From contig NZ_LXXZ01000094.1 in the NCBI RefSeq assembly GCF_003244875.1, positions 1-38,892 on the forward strand: a DNA stretch of 38,892 nucleotides, read 5' to 3'. Shown in pieces: positions 7,343-15,829 of this stretch. The position numbers and the translations under genes are program-made. The DNA is from Stenotrophomonas sepilia. Its GTDB lineage: Bacteria; Pseudomonadota; Gammaproteobacteria; Xanthomonadales; Xanthomonadaceae. The notes under the pieces are model-generated. The model searched no databases. It was given only the letters and a program-made list of their open reading frames with translations, and was not told the origin of the DNA. Every line of letters begins with the position of its first letter. The first letter of the stretch is position 1.

Positions 7343-9139
7343 ATGACATCTGCACGGAACGCCGCCACGCTTGGCGTGGCTCTACTGCTGACCGCCCACG
7401 TCGCGTCTGCAGCTGATCGCCTGCAGCTTGATCCGTCCGGTCTCGATCCGGCGCAGCAGCGGCTCGCCAGCCAGACCCTGGCCGACGTGCAGTCACTATT
7501 GCCGGACGGCCTGCTGGCTGCGTTGCCGGCGCAGGTACGGGTGCGCTGGACGGATGACCTGCCGGCCGATGTGCATGGCCGCACCTTCGCTGGCCGTATC
7601 GCGCTGCGCCGGAGTCTGCTGGGCGACAGTGCGCCGGGCGCCCGGCGCGCACGCCGCAGCGCGCTGGTACACGAACTGACGCACGTCGCCGACCGTGGCG
7701 GTGCGAACTGGTCGCAGAGCATGCGATGGCGTGACCTCGCGGGTTGGCAGCGCAAGCCCTGGCATCTCGGCCGTGGCGACAACGACTTCCGTGACCGCAG
7801 CCCCGATGCGTATGAACTGAAGGACCCGGCCGAGTACCTGGCAGTGAACGCCGAGCATTTCGTGCTCGACAGCGAGTTCGCCTGCCGGCGCCCGGCACTG
7901 GCGCGGTGGTACCAGGCCCATTTCGGAACCCCGCCATCGCTGCCGCAGTCGCACTGCGCGACCGCGTTGCCATTGCTGCAGGCCGAATCGGAAGAGGGGG
8001 CGGCATCGCTGCTGCAGCTCGACCCCGCGCGTGTCTACGCCGTGGATTACCTGTTCGCCGAAGGCAGCGCGCAGCCGATGAGCCGCTGGGGCCACAGCAT
8101 GCTGCGATTGGTGATCTGCAGGCCCGGGCGCGCACCGGGGCCGGACTGCAGGCTGGATCTCGAACACCACCGCGTGCTGTCCTTCCGCGCGTTCGTGGGC
8201 GACGTGCAGATATCCAACTGGCGCGGCTTGACCGGCGGCTACCCGTCGCGGCTGTTCGTGCTGCCGCTGCAGCAGGTGGTGGACGAGTACACCAAGGTCG
8301 AACTGCGCGGCCTGCAGTCGCTGCCATTGCGGCTGCAGCGCGATGAGATCGCCAGCCTGCTCGAGCGCACCGCCCAGGTGCACTGGAGCTATGACGGGCG
8401 CTATTACTTCGTCAGCAACAACTGTGCGGTGGAGACCGCCAAGCTGCTGCAGGCCGGAGTGCCGCGGCTGGGCGAGGCCGGGCTGGCCCAGCTGAGCCCG
8501 CGCGGCCTCAAGCGCCGGCTGGCGCGGCTGGGGATGCTCGACGAGCGGGTACTCACGGACCGCAACGCCGCGCAGGCACAGGGCTATTACTTCGCTTCCG
8601 CGCGCGACCACTATCAGCAGTTGTTCACAGTGGCAGCGACCCAGCTGAGCTTGCCCGCGCGCGATGTGCGCGGCTGGTTGAAGCTGCCGGCAGAACAACG
8701 GGCACCGTGGCTGCTGAAGGGCGACCTGCGCGCCAGTGCCGGCCTGCTGTTGCTGGAACAGGCCGCACAGCGGCGTGCCGAGCTGCGGGCACGCGATGTG
8801 CTCAAGCGGCAGCTGCTGGCTGCTGCCAACAGCGCGGAAACCCGCAGCCTGCGCGGCCTGCTGGCGCAGAGTGGGCAGTGGTTGCGCCCGGGGACGCTGC
8901 TGCAGGACGGCGGCTATGGGTTGCCGCTGGGCGACGAGCAGGTACTGCTGTCTGCGGCCGTGGCCACTGCCAGTGCGCACGCGGTACCGGCATGGCAGGC
9001 ATTGCGTGTGCAGCTTCGCCAGCAGTTGCCGGCGCAGCAGCGTGAGGAAATGGATGCGATCGACGCCAATCTGGCCGCGCTGGGAGCACACCTGCGCACG
9101 CAGGCCGCTGGTCCGGCTACTGGCGCGGCAGTTCGATGA
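7343..9139 (+). CDS. Exported DUF4105 protein with HELTH metalloprotease-like motif
   Basis: This 598-residue protein has an N-terminal signal peptide (cleavage near 22-24, ASA-AD). The first third contains LVHELTHVADR with H110-E111-L-T-H114, a zincin-type HExxH motif. Possible third ligands are E164 or E171 in DPAEYLAVNAEHF. The middle region matches DUF4105: RWGHSMLRL with H251, and VSNNCAVETAKLL with C361. The last 200 residues are helical and Gln/Leu/Arg-rich. The substrate is unknown; periplasmic or envelope location is inferred. His before Cys in a conserved order recalls circularly permuted NlpC/P60-like hydrolases, but this is only an analogy. The gene follows the DUF2388 gene and its last 23 bases overlap the convergent smeSy gene. 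The start at 7343 is the first ATG before the signal peptide. Confidence 0.8.
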   Translation: MTSARNAATLGVALLLTAHVASAADRLQLDPSGLDPAQQRLASQTLADVQSLLPDGLLAALPAQVRVRWTDDLPADVHGRTFAGRIALRRSLLGDSAPGARRARRSALVHELTHVADRGGANWSQSMRWRDLAGWQRKPWHLGRGDNDFRDRSPDAYELKDPAEYLAVNAEHFVLDSEFACRRPALARWYQAHFGTPPSLPQSHCATALPLLQAESEEGAASLLQLDPARVYAVDYLFAEGSAQPMSRWGHSMLRLVICRPGRAPGPDCRLDLEHHRVLSFRAFVGDVQISNWRGLTGGYPSRLFVLPLQQVVDEYTKVELRGLQSLPLRLQRDEIASLLERTAQVHWSYDGRYYFVSNNCAVETAKLLQAGVPRLGEAGLAQLSPRGLKRRLARLGMLDERVLTDRNAAQAQGYYFASARDHYQQLFTVAATQLSLPARDVRGWLKLPAEQRAPWLLKGDLRASAGLLLLEQAAQRRAELRARDVLKRQLLAAANSAETRSLRGLLAQSGQWLRPGTLLQDGGYGLPLGDEQVLLSAAVATASAHAVPAWQALRVQLRQQLPAQQREEMDAIDANLAALGAHLRTQAAGPATGAAVR

Positions 9140-10193
9140 CGAAACGGCTGCCGCCGCAGCTGCCGGGCGTGCAGTAAGCATGGCCACCATGTGCATCGGC
9201 GATGGCCTTGACCACCGCCAGGCCGAGCCCGCTGCCACCGCCCTGGCGCGAACGTGAGCCGTCGGCGCGCATGAACGGAGTGAAGATGTCGGCATGCAGT
9301 CCGGGATCGATGCCCGGGCCTTCATCCTCGATGGCCACCTGCACATGGCCCGGCGTGTTATGCACGGCGATCCGCACCTTGCCTGGGCTGGCATAGCGAC
9401 GCGCGTTTTCCAGCAGCGCCAGCAGCGCCTGGCGCAGGCGCGTGGGATCACAGTGCGCGTTGTGTTCCTCGCGGCTGGTTTCCAGTTCCAGCACGAAGCC
9501 CGCAGCGCGGAACTGCGGGTCGACCAGCGTCATCACCGAATGCACCTCGGCCACCACGTCGGTGCGTGCGCGACGCACGTCCAGCCGCGCATTGTCGGAC
9601 AGGCTCAGCACGCGCAGATCTTCGATCAGTCGCGACAGCCCTTCGACCTGGGCGAGCAGGCTGCGGAACTGCGACTCGTCCGGCTGGAACACGCCCTCGG
9701 CCAGTCCCTGCAGGCGGCCGCGCAGGATCGTCACCGGAGTACGCAGCTCATGTGCGATGGCCGCATGCCACATCGCGCGCTCGCTCTCCATGTGCTGCAG
9801 GCGGCGCGCCATCGCATTGAAGTCCTCAACCAGGGTTGCCACTTCGCCCGGAGAATTCTCCTCGACGCTGGCGCGCGCCCCAAGGTCACCGCTGGCGAGC
9901 GCACGCACGCTGTCCACCAGCGAATTCAACGGCGACAGGATGCGGTGGGCGAGGCGGAACGAGGCGGCGATGGCCAGCGCCAGGCCGGTCAGGATCACGC
10001 CCACCATCCATGCCAGCTCCGGCCCGGTCGGCAGCCAGCTTTCCGGCTCTTCGGTACTTCCGGGGAAGAACTCGACCAGCACCGCGTACAGCAGCCACGA
10101 CGACAGGATCATCATCACGATGACGCCGATCACCATCAGCGACATCGAGACGATGATGTGGCGGCTGAGCCCGGAACGGCGCAGTCGGGCCAT
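9117..10193 (-). CDS. smeSy: Sensor histidine kinase, SmeSy-like
   Basis: This is a 358-residue inner-membrane sensor kinase. TM1 (about 13-36) and TM2 (about 61-79) flank a short periplasmic loop of some 22-25 residues, too small for a folded sensor domain. HAMP follows (80-133), then the H box IAHELRTPV with H148, an N box LLENARRYA, DEGPGID and the GGGSGLGL ATP lid. In the family it autophosphorylates and passes phosphate to the response regulator encoded just upstream. The start codon overlaps the regulator stop as TGATG, which indicates translational coupling. The pair is divergent from an RND pump, as smeSyRy is from smeYZ in S. maltophilia. The 3' end overlaps the DUF4105 gene by 23 bp tail to tail. 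Confidence 0.88.
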   Translation of the reverse strand: MARLRRSGLSRHIIVSMSLMVIGVIVMMILSSWLLYAVLVEFFPGSTEEPESWLPTGPELAWMVGVILTGLALAIAASFRLAHRILSPLNSLVDSVRALASGDLGARASVEENSPGEVATLVEDFNAMARRLQHMESERAMWHAAIAHELRTPVTILRGRLQGLAEGVFQPDESQFRSLLAQVEGLSRLIEDLRVLSLSDNARLDVRRARTDVVAEVHSVMTLVDPQFRAAGFVLELETSREEHNAHCDPTRLRQALLALLENARRYASPGKVRIAVHNTPGHVQVAIEDEGPGIDPGLHADIFTPFMRADGSRSRQGGGSGLGLAVVKAIADAHGGHAYCTPGSCGGSRFVIELPRQ

Positions 10194-10942
10194 CAGCGGT
10201 CAGCCATCAACCGGTAGCCGACGCCGCGCACACTGGCCGGAACATTGACCATGCCCACTTCGTCCAGCTTGCGGCGCAGCTTGCTGACATGGCTGTCGAC
10301 AGTGCGCTCCAGCGCTTCGCTTTCCGGCAGGCATTCGTGCATCAGCTCGCTGCGGCTGAAGATGCGGGTCGGTGCCAGCGCCATGCAGTGCAGCAGCTTG
10401 AACTCGGTGAGCGTGAGCAGCACTTCGTGACTATAGCCTTCGCCCTCCACGTGCACGGCGTGGGTGGCCGAGTCGATCAGCAGCGGGCCGACGCGCAGCG
10501 CAGTGGGCGCGTCCACGCGCGAGGCGCGCAGCGTACGCCGCAGCACCGCGCGCACGCGCGCCGCCACCTCGGCCGGGTTGAACGGCTTGACCACGTAGTC
10601 GTCGGCACCCATGCGCAGCGCGGTCAGCTTGTCCAGGTCCTGGTCCAGCGCGGTCAGCATGATCACCGGCGTCTCACCACGCTGGCGCAGCTGGGTCAGC
10701 ACGCTCCAGCCATCCAGGCGTGGCAGCTGTACATCGAGCAGGACCAGGTCGGGGCGGGCGCTGCGATGCAGGTCCAGTGCGCTATGGCCATCGGCCGCGC
10801 GCAGCGTGCGCAGTCCTTCGCGTTCCAGGTAGGCGCTGAGAATATCGGCGATCTCGGCCTCATCCTCGACGATCAGGACCAGGGCGGCGAGGGCGGGGGA
10901 GGCATGCATGCAGGGGCGGGGCCGTAAGGTGCTTGCCTCCAT
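10193..10942 (-). CDS. smeRy: OmpR-family response regulator, SmeRy-like
   Basis: This is a 249-residue cytoplasmic response regulator. The receiver domain has the acidic pocket VEDE, phosphoacceptor D70 in LVLLDVQL, and Lys in DDYVVKPF. The C-terminal winged-helix DNA-binding domain includes LTLTEFKLLHCM and ERTVDSHVSKLRRKL. The ATG at 10942 is preferred because GGAG sits 5 bases upstream; ATG 10909 (MHASPAL) is the alternative and leaves a more typical 238 residues. Partnered with the kinase through a TGATG overlap, it is expected to bind the 96-bp gap before smeY and control the pump. The gene name rests on synteny with the S. maltophilia locus. Confidence 0.88.
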   Translation of the reverse strand: MEASTLRPRPCMHASPALAALVLIVEDEAEIADILSAYLEREGLRTLRAADGHSALDLHRSARPDLVLLDVQLPRLDGWSVLTQLRQRGETPVIMLTALDQDLDKLTALRMGADDYVVKPFNPAEVAARVRAVLRRTLRASRVDAPTALRVGPLLIDSATHAVHVEGEGYSHEVLLTLTEFKLLHCMALAPTRIFSRSELMHECLPESEALERTVDSHVSKLRRKLDEVGMVNVPASVRGVGYRLMADR

Positions 10943-11038
10943 CGTATCTCCACAGTTCCTCCATCGAAACCCCATCATTGCCACGCACACTGCGCGCTTC
11001 AGAACCTATCCGCCGCCTGCGCGGCATTGTGCACAGCA
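10943..11038. promoter_or_regulatory. Divergent control region smeRy / smeY
   Basis: The 96 bp between divergent starts hold the promoters for the two-component genes and the pump, and are the likely SmeRy binding site. GGAG for smeRy lies here. I could not identify a clear direct-repeat operator or -10/-35 pair by eye. The smeY ATG has no strong ribosome binding site. Confidence 0.45.
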
Positions 11039-12187
11039 ATGAGAACCTTCAGGACTCCGGTCGCGTTGATCGCGGCCCTCGCCCTGGCCATGACGGCCTG
11101 CTCAACCCCCGAAGCCACTCCCGAAGCCGCACCGCGTGTCAGCGTGGTCACCGTCGGCCCGCAGGTGGTACAGCGCGATGACGAACTGCCCGGCCGCGTG
11201 GCTGCCGTGCGCACCGCACAGATCCGTGCCCAGGTGGGCGGCATCGTGCAGCGCCGCCTGTTCGACCAGGGCGCAGAAGTGAGCGCCGGCCAGGCCCTGT
11301 TCCAGATCGATCCGGCGGCGTTCCGTGCAGATGTTGATTCGGCACTGGCAGCCCTTCAGCGCAGCGAAGCGGCGCTGGGCCGCAGCCGCGTGCAGTCGCA
11401 GCGCCTGCATGCACTGGCCGCCGCACAGGCCGTCAGCCAGCAGCATCGCGACGATGCCAGTGCCGAGTACGAACAGGCCCGTGCCGCGGTGAACGAAGCG
11501 CGCGCGATCCTGGCCCGTCGCCAGCTCGACCTGCGCTATGCCACGGTCAGTGCGCCGATTGCCGGCCGTATCGACCAGGCGCTGGTGACCGAAGGTGCGC
11601 TGGTCGGCGTGGCCGATGCCGAGCCGATGGCGGTGGTGCAGCAGATCGACCAGGTCTACGTCGATGTGCGCCAACCGGCGGCGCAGCTGGAGTCTCTGCA
11701 GCGCAGTGCCGCCGGTGGCGGCGAGCTGCCGGTGACGATCATCGGTGCCAGCGGCAAGCCACTGCCCGAACGCGGCCAGCTGCTGTTCTCCGGCATCAAT
11801 GTCGATGCGCGAACCGGTGATGTCATCCTGCGCATCCTGGTCGACAACCCGCAGCGGCAGCTGCTGCCCGGTATGTACGTGCGCGCGAGGGTGCCACGTG
11901 GCGCGCCGGCCAGTGCATTGACCGTGCCACAGCAGGCGGTGCTGCGCAGCGCCGGTGGCCAGGCCTATGCCTGGGTGATCGGCGCGGACGGCAAGGCGGT
12001 GATCCGCACGCTGGAAGTGGACGGCAGTGTCGATCGCCAGTGGCTGGTGCGCACGGGCCTGAAGGCCGGCGAGAAGGTGGTGGTCGAGGGCCAGGAGCGC
12101 CTGCAGGAAGGTGTGGTGGTCGATGCGCGCGACTGGCAGATGCCGGTCGCCAGCGCCGGTGCAGTGCAGGCCGGCAGCAAGGGCTGA
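11039..12187 (+). CDS. smeY: RND efflux periplasmic adaptor lipoprotein, SmeY-like
   Basis: This is a 382-residue membrane fusion protein. The N-terminal signal ends in a lipobox-like ALAMTAC with C21 as probable lipidation site. Then come the barrel-sandwich half (RAQVGGIVQRRLFDQGAEVSAG), an alpha-helical hairpin rich in Ala/Gln (about 95-165), the second lipoyl half (YATVSAPIAGRIDQ), a beta-barrel and a membrane-proximal domain. It links the inner-membrane pump to an outer-membrane channel. The gene is followed 36 bp later by the RND gene and is divergent from a two-component system, as in smeYZ, which is known for aminoglycoside export. No outer-membrane factor gene is present, so a TolC-like protein must come from elsewhere. 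The ATG at 11039 is used rather than the one 12 bases upstream. Confidence 0.9.
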   Translation: MRTFRTPVALIAALALAMTACSTPEATPEAAPRVSVVTVGPQVVQRDDELPGRVAAVRTAQIRAQVGGIVQRRLFDQGAEVSAGQALFQIDPAAFRADVDSALAALQRSEAALGRSRVQSQRLHALAAAQAVSQQHRDDASAEYEQARAAVNEARAILARRQLDLRYATVSAPIAGRIDQALVTEGALVGVADAEPMAVVQQIDQVYVDVRQPAAQLESLQRSAAGGGELPVTIIGASGKPLPERGQLLFSGINVDARTGDVILRILVDNPQRQLLPGMYVRARVPRGAPASALTVPQQAVLRSAGGQAYAWVIGADGKAVIRTLEVDGSVDRQWLVRTGLKAGEKVVVEGQERLQEGVVVDARDWQMPVASAGAVQAGSKG

Positions 12188-12223
12188 GCCTTTCCGGGGC
12201 CGGTCCCTCCAGGGAAATCCAAC

Positions 12224-15200
12224 ATGGCACGTTTCTTCATCGATCGCCCGGTGTTCGCCTGGGTGCTGGCGATCTTCATCATCCTGGCCGGCGTGCTGGC
12301 GATCCCGCGGCTGGCGGTGGAGCGCTATCCAGCAGTCGCCCCGCCCAGCGTCAGCATCTATGCCAGCTACCCGGGTGCCAGCCCGCAGACGCTGAATGAT
12401 GCCGTGGTTGGCCTGATCGAGCGCGAGCTGTCCAGCGTCAAGCACCTGCTGTACTTCGAGTCGTCGGTGGACACGTCCGGCGAAGCGTCGATCACTGCCA
12501 CCTTCAAGCCCGGCACCAATCCGGAGCTGGCGCAGGTGGACGTGCAGAACCGGATCAAGGCGATCGAACCGCGGCTGCCGCGCAGCGTGCGCCAGAACGG
12601 CCTGTTCGTGGAGGCCGCTGATTCCGGCTTCCTGATGCTGGTCGGCCTGCGTTCGCCCGATGCCAGCGTCAGCGAGGCCGCGCTGGGCGATTTCATGGCG
12701 CGCAACATCATCGAAGAGCTGCGCCGTATCGATGGCGTCGGCCGCGTGCAGTTGTTCGGTGCCGAGCAGGCGATGCGCGTGTGGCTGGACCCGACCCGGT
12801 TGACCGGCTACGGCCTGACCATGGGCGATGTGGCAACCGCCATCGAACAGCAGAACCTGGAGATTTCGCCAGGACGCATTGGTGATTCGCCGGGTGTTCC
12901 AGGCCAGCGCATCACCGTGCCGCTCAGTGCCGACGGCCAGTTGTCCACGCCGGAACAGTTCGCGGCGATCGTACTGCGTGCCGGCGCCGACGGTTCACGG
13001 GTGGTGCTGGGTGATGTCGCCCGCGTCGAGCTGGGCGCGCAGAGCTATGCCTGGGGCACCCGCGAGGACGGCCATCCAGCCACCGCCGCCGGCGTGCAGC
13101 TGCGCCCGGGCGCGAACGCGGTGCGTACCGCTGCGGCGGTGCGTGAGCGCATGGCTGAGCTGGCGCCGCTGCTGCCGCGCGGGGTGGAAGCGAGCATCCC
13201 GTTCGACACCGCGCCGTTCGTGAAGATATCGATCCAGAAGGTGGTGCAGACCCTGCTGGAGGCGATGCTGCTGGTGTTCGCGGTGATGTACCTGTTCCTG
13301 CAGAACTGGCGTTACACGCTGATCCCGGCGCTGGTCGCACCGATCGCGCTGCTGGGTACGTTCGCGGTGATGCTGGCGCTGGGCTTCTCGATCAACGTGC
13401 TGACCATGTTCGGCATGGTGCTGGCCATCGGCATCATCGTCGACGACGCGATCGTGGTGGTCGAGGGCGTGGAGCGGATCATGGCCGAGGAGGGCCTGCC
13501 GCCGCGCGAGGCCACCATCAAGGCGATGCGTGAACTGACCGGCGCAGTGATCGGCATTACCCTGGTGCTGACCGCGGTGTTCATCCCGATGGCGTTCGCC
13601 AGCGGTTCGGTGGGCGCGATCTACCGTCAGTTCACCGTGGCGATGGCGGTGTCGATCCTGTTCTCGGCGCTGCTGGCCCTGAGCCTGACGCCGGCGCTGT
13701 GCGCGACCCTGCTGCGCCAGGCCAACCACGGCCATCACGGTCGCGGCGGGCTGTTCGGCGCCTTCAACCGGGGCTTCGAGCGGATGACCGGGCATTACCA
13801 GCGTGGTGTGGCGACGGTGCTGCAGCGGAGCGGGCGGGTGATGGGCGTGTTCGCCGCACTGGTGGCGGCGTTGCTGCTGGGCCTGCACTGGCTGCCGGGC
13901 GCATTCCTGCCGGAAGAAGACCAGGGCTATTTCATGACCTCGATCCAGCTGCCGGCCGAGGCGACGGCCGAGCGTACGCTGGCCGTGGTCGAAGCCTACG
14001 AACGGCACGTGGCCTCGCGTCCGGGCATCGGCTCCAACCAGTCGATCCTCGGCTACAGCTTTTCCGGTTCCGGCCCGAGTGCGGCGCTGACCTACACCAT
14101 GCTGAAGGACTGGGGTGAGCGCGCAGGCGCAACCGCGGCCGGTGAGGTGGAGGCCGCGCAGCAGGCGATGGCCACGATTGCCGAGGGCGAGGTGATGAGC
14201 GTGATGCCGCCGGCCATCGACAGCCTGGGACGTTCGTCCGGCTTCTCGCTGGCGCTGCAGGCGCGCACCGGGCAGGGCCAGGCCGAACTGCGCGCGGCCC
14301 TGCAGCAGCTGCTGAAGCTGGCCGAAGCCAGCCCGCTGCTGTCGGAGGTGCATGCCGATGGCCTGCCGGCCGGCACCAGCGTGCGGCTGGACATCGACCG
14401 GGCCAAGGCCGAGGCAATGGGCGTGGGCTTCGAGCAGATCAGCAGCACGCTGTCGGCAGCCATGGGCTCGCAGTACGTCAACGACTTCCCCAACAAGGGA
14501 CGGCTGCAGCAGGTGATCCTGCAGGCCGATGCGCCGCACCGGATGGAGCTGGAAGACGTGCTGAAGCTGTACGTGCGCAACAGCGAGGGCGGCATGGTGG
14601 CGTTGTCCGAGCTGGTCACCCCGCACTGGACCGAAGCGCCGTTGCAGCTTCAGCGCTATCTTGGCTTCCCGGCGCTGAACCTGTCCGGCGCCCCGGCCTC
14701 TGGCGTGTCGACCGGCCAGGCCATGGCGGAGATGGAGCGGTTGGCCGAAAAGCTGCCGTCCGGTTTTGCCCTGCAGTGGACCAGCCAGTCGCTGCAGGAG
14801 CGTGAGTCGGGGGCGCAGGCGCCGTGGCTGCTGTTGTTGTCGATGCTGGTGGTGTTCCTGGTGCTTGCCGCGCTGTACGAGAGCTGGTCGATTCCGTTGG
14901 CGGTGCTGCTGGTGGTGCCACTGGGCCTGCTTGGCGCGGTCGCCGCGGTGCTGTTGCGCGGCATGCCCAACGACGTGTTCTTCAAGGTCGGCATGATCAC
15001 CGTGATCGGGCTGTCGGCGAAGAACGCGATCCTCATCGTCGAATTCGCGCGCCAGCTGCAGCAGCAGGGGCGCGGTCTGGTTGAAGCAGCGCTGGAGGCG
15101 GCGCGGCTGCGCCTGCGCCCGATCGTGATGACCTCGCTGGCGTTCGCGCTGGGCGTGGTGCCGCTGATGCTGGCGCAGGGCGCGTCGAAGGAAACCCAGC

Positions 15201-15373
15201 AGGCGATTGGAACCGGTGTGTTCGGCGGCATGGTCAGTGCGACCGTGCTGGCGGTGTTCTTCGTGCCGGTCTTCTATGTAGTGGTGCAGGGCGCGCGGCA
15301 GTGGATCGCGCAGCGCCTGCGCAGGCGCCGGCCGATGCCGGGAGGAACCGTGGATGGAACGGAACATCGTTGA
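12224..15373 (+). CDS. smeZ: RND efflux transporter, HAE1 family, SmeZ-like
   Basis: This is a 1049-residue inner-membrane proton-driven drug exporter, the usual length for AcrB-type pumps. The N-terminus MARFFIDRPVFAWV is typical. Twelve membrane segments are expected with two large periplasmic loops. The proton relay residues are present: D407 and D408 in IIVDDAIVVVEG, and K933 in GLSAKNAILIVEFA. AGGGA lies about 9 bases before the ATG. It should act with SmeY and an unlinked TolC-like channel. In S. maltophilia the related SmeYZ pump exports aminoglycosides and some other drugs; that substrate range is taken from the assumed orthology. The last 20 bases overlap the start of the next small gene. 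Confidence 0.93.
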   Translation: MARFFIDRPVFAWVLAIFIILAGVLAIPRLAVERYPAVAPPSVSIYASYPGASPQTLNDAVVGLIERELSSVKHLLYFESSVDTSGEASITATFKPGTNPELAQVDVQNRIKAIEPRLPRSVRQNGLFVEAADSGFLMLVGLRSPDASVSEAALGDFMARNIIEELRRIDGVGRVQLFGAEQAMRVWLDPTRLTGYGLTMGDVATAIEQQNLEISPGRIGDSPGVPGQRITVPLSADGQLSTPEQFAAIVLRAGADGSRVVLGDVARVELGAQSYAWGTREDGHPATAAGVQLRPGANAVRTAAAVRERMAELAPLLPRGVEASIPFDTAPFVKISIQKVVQTLLEAMLLVFAVMYLFLQNWRYTLIPALVAPIALLGTFAVMLALGFSINVLTMFGMVLAIGIIVDDAIVVVEGVERIMAEEGLPPREATIKAMRELTGAVIGITLVLTAVFIPMAFASGSVGAIYRQFTVAMAVSILFSALLALSLTPALCATLLRQANHGHHGRGGLFGAFNRGFERMTGHYQRGVATVLQRSGRVMGVFAALVAALLLGLHWLPGAFLPEEDQGYFMTSIQLPAEATAERTLAVVEAYERHVASRPGIGSNQSILGYSFSGSGPSAALTYTMLKDWGERAGATAAGEVEAAQQAMATIAEGEVMSVMPPAIDSLGRSSGFSLALQARTGQGQAELRAALQQLLKLAEASPLLSEVHADGLPAGTSVRLDIDRAKAEAMGVGFEQISSTLSAAMGSQYVNDFPNKGRLQQVILQADAPHRMELEDVLKLYVRNSEGGMVALSELVTPHWTEAPLQLQRYLGFPALNLSGAPASGVSTGQAMAEMERLAEKLPSGFALQWTSQSLQERESGAQAPWLLLLSMLVVFLVLAALYESWSIPLAVLLVVPLGLLGAVAAVLLRGMPNDVFFKVGMITVIGLSAKNAILIVEFARQLQQQGRGLVEAALEAARLRLRPIVMTSLAFALGVVPLMLAQGASKETQQAIGTGVFGGMVSATVLAVFFVPVFYVVVQGARQWIAQRLRRRRPMPGGTVDGTEHR

Positions 15374-15746
15374 AGATCTGCATGAGCAGCAGTTGTTGGC
15401 GCTGGAGCAGCGCCTGTGCGCAGCGCTGCTGGAGAACAATCACGATGCGTTGAACGCGCTGGTATCGCCAGCCTTGTTCATGATGGACGGCCACGGTGGC
15501 CGCATGCTCGATCTGCCGTGGCTGGGTGATTGGTTGGCGGGTAGCCTGCAGGTGCGAGGCCTGCAGCTGCACGCCGTTGAAACGCTGCTGTGTGGTCGGC
15601 TGGCACTGCTGTCCAGCAACGTGCGGATGTCGGTCTGGCAGCAGGGCCGCGAGCGCGAACTGAAGCTGCGCCTGTTGCGGGTCTGGACCTGCAGTTCCGG
15701 CGGCAGTGGCGCGCAGCTGCTGTCGATGGCGGTGCTGGCCGCATGA
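15354..15746 (+). CDS. Small SnoaL/DUF4440-like (NTF2-fold) protein
   Basis: This 130-residue cytoplasmic protein has no signal peptide. The opening LEQRLCAALLENNHDALNALVSP.LFMMDGHGG is the usual helix-turn and first strand of DUF4440/SnoaL-like proteins, followed by strands such as VETLLCGRLALLSSNVRMSVW. Members bind small ligands or act as small enzymes, and no activity can be assigned. The ATG at 15354 lies inside the end of smeZ in another frame, with GGAGGAACC just before it (15342-15350), so its translation is probably coupled to the pump. A regulatory or accessory role in efflux is possible but unproven. Confidence 0.75.
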   Translation: MERNIVEDLHEQQLLALEQRLCAALLENNHDALNALVSPALFMMDGHGGRMLDLPWLGDWLAGSLQVRGLQLHAVETLLCGRLALLSSNVRMSVWQQGRERELKLRLLRVWTCSSGGSGAQLLSMAVLAA

Positions 15747-15829
15747 GTGCGGTCAGGCCGTTTTCAGGCCCCGCTCACCGCGAGGTGGTAGGGTCGAGCA
15801 TTCCTGTAGTGTCGACAAGGAGTCGAGCC

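Noticed and set aside
9117..9139. Overlap between the DUF4105 gene and smeSy as a sign of a wrong call
   Set aside because: Both are C-terminal ends on opposite strands, and each has coherent family features to its stop; a 23-bp convergent overlap is acceptable.
11039..15373. Assignment of the pump as smeDE or smeAB
   Set aside because: Those operons contain an outer-membrane gene, and smeDEF has a divergent TetR repressor gene. Here a divergent two-component system and no outer-membrane gene fit smeYZ better.
12995..15439. 814-residue open frame on the minus strand opposite smeZ
   Set aside because: Composition is dominated by His, Arg, Gln and Gly, and the plus strand encodes an unmistakable RND pump.
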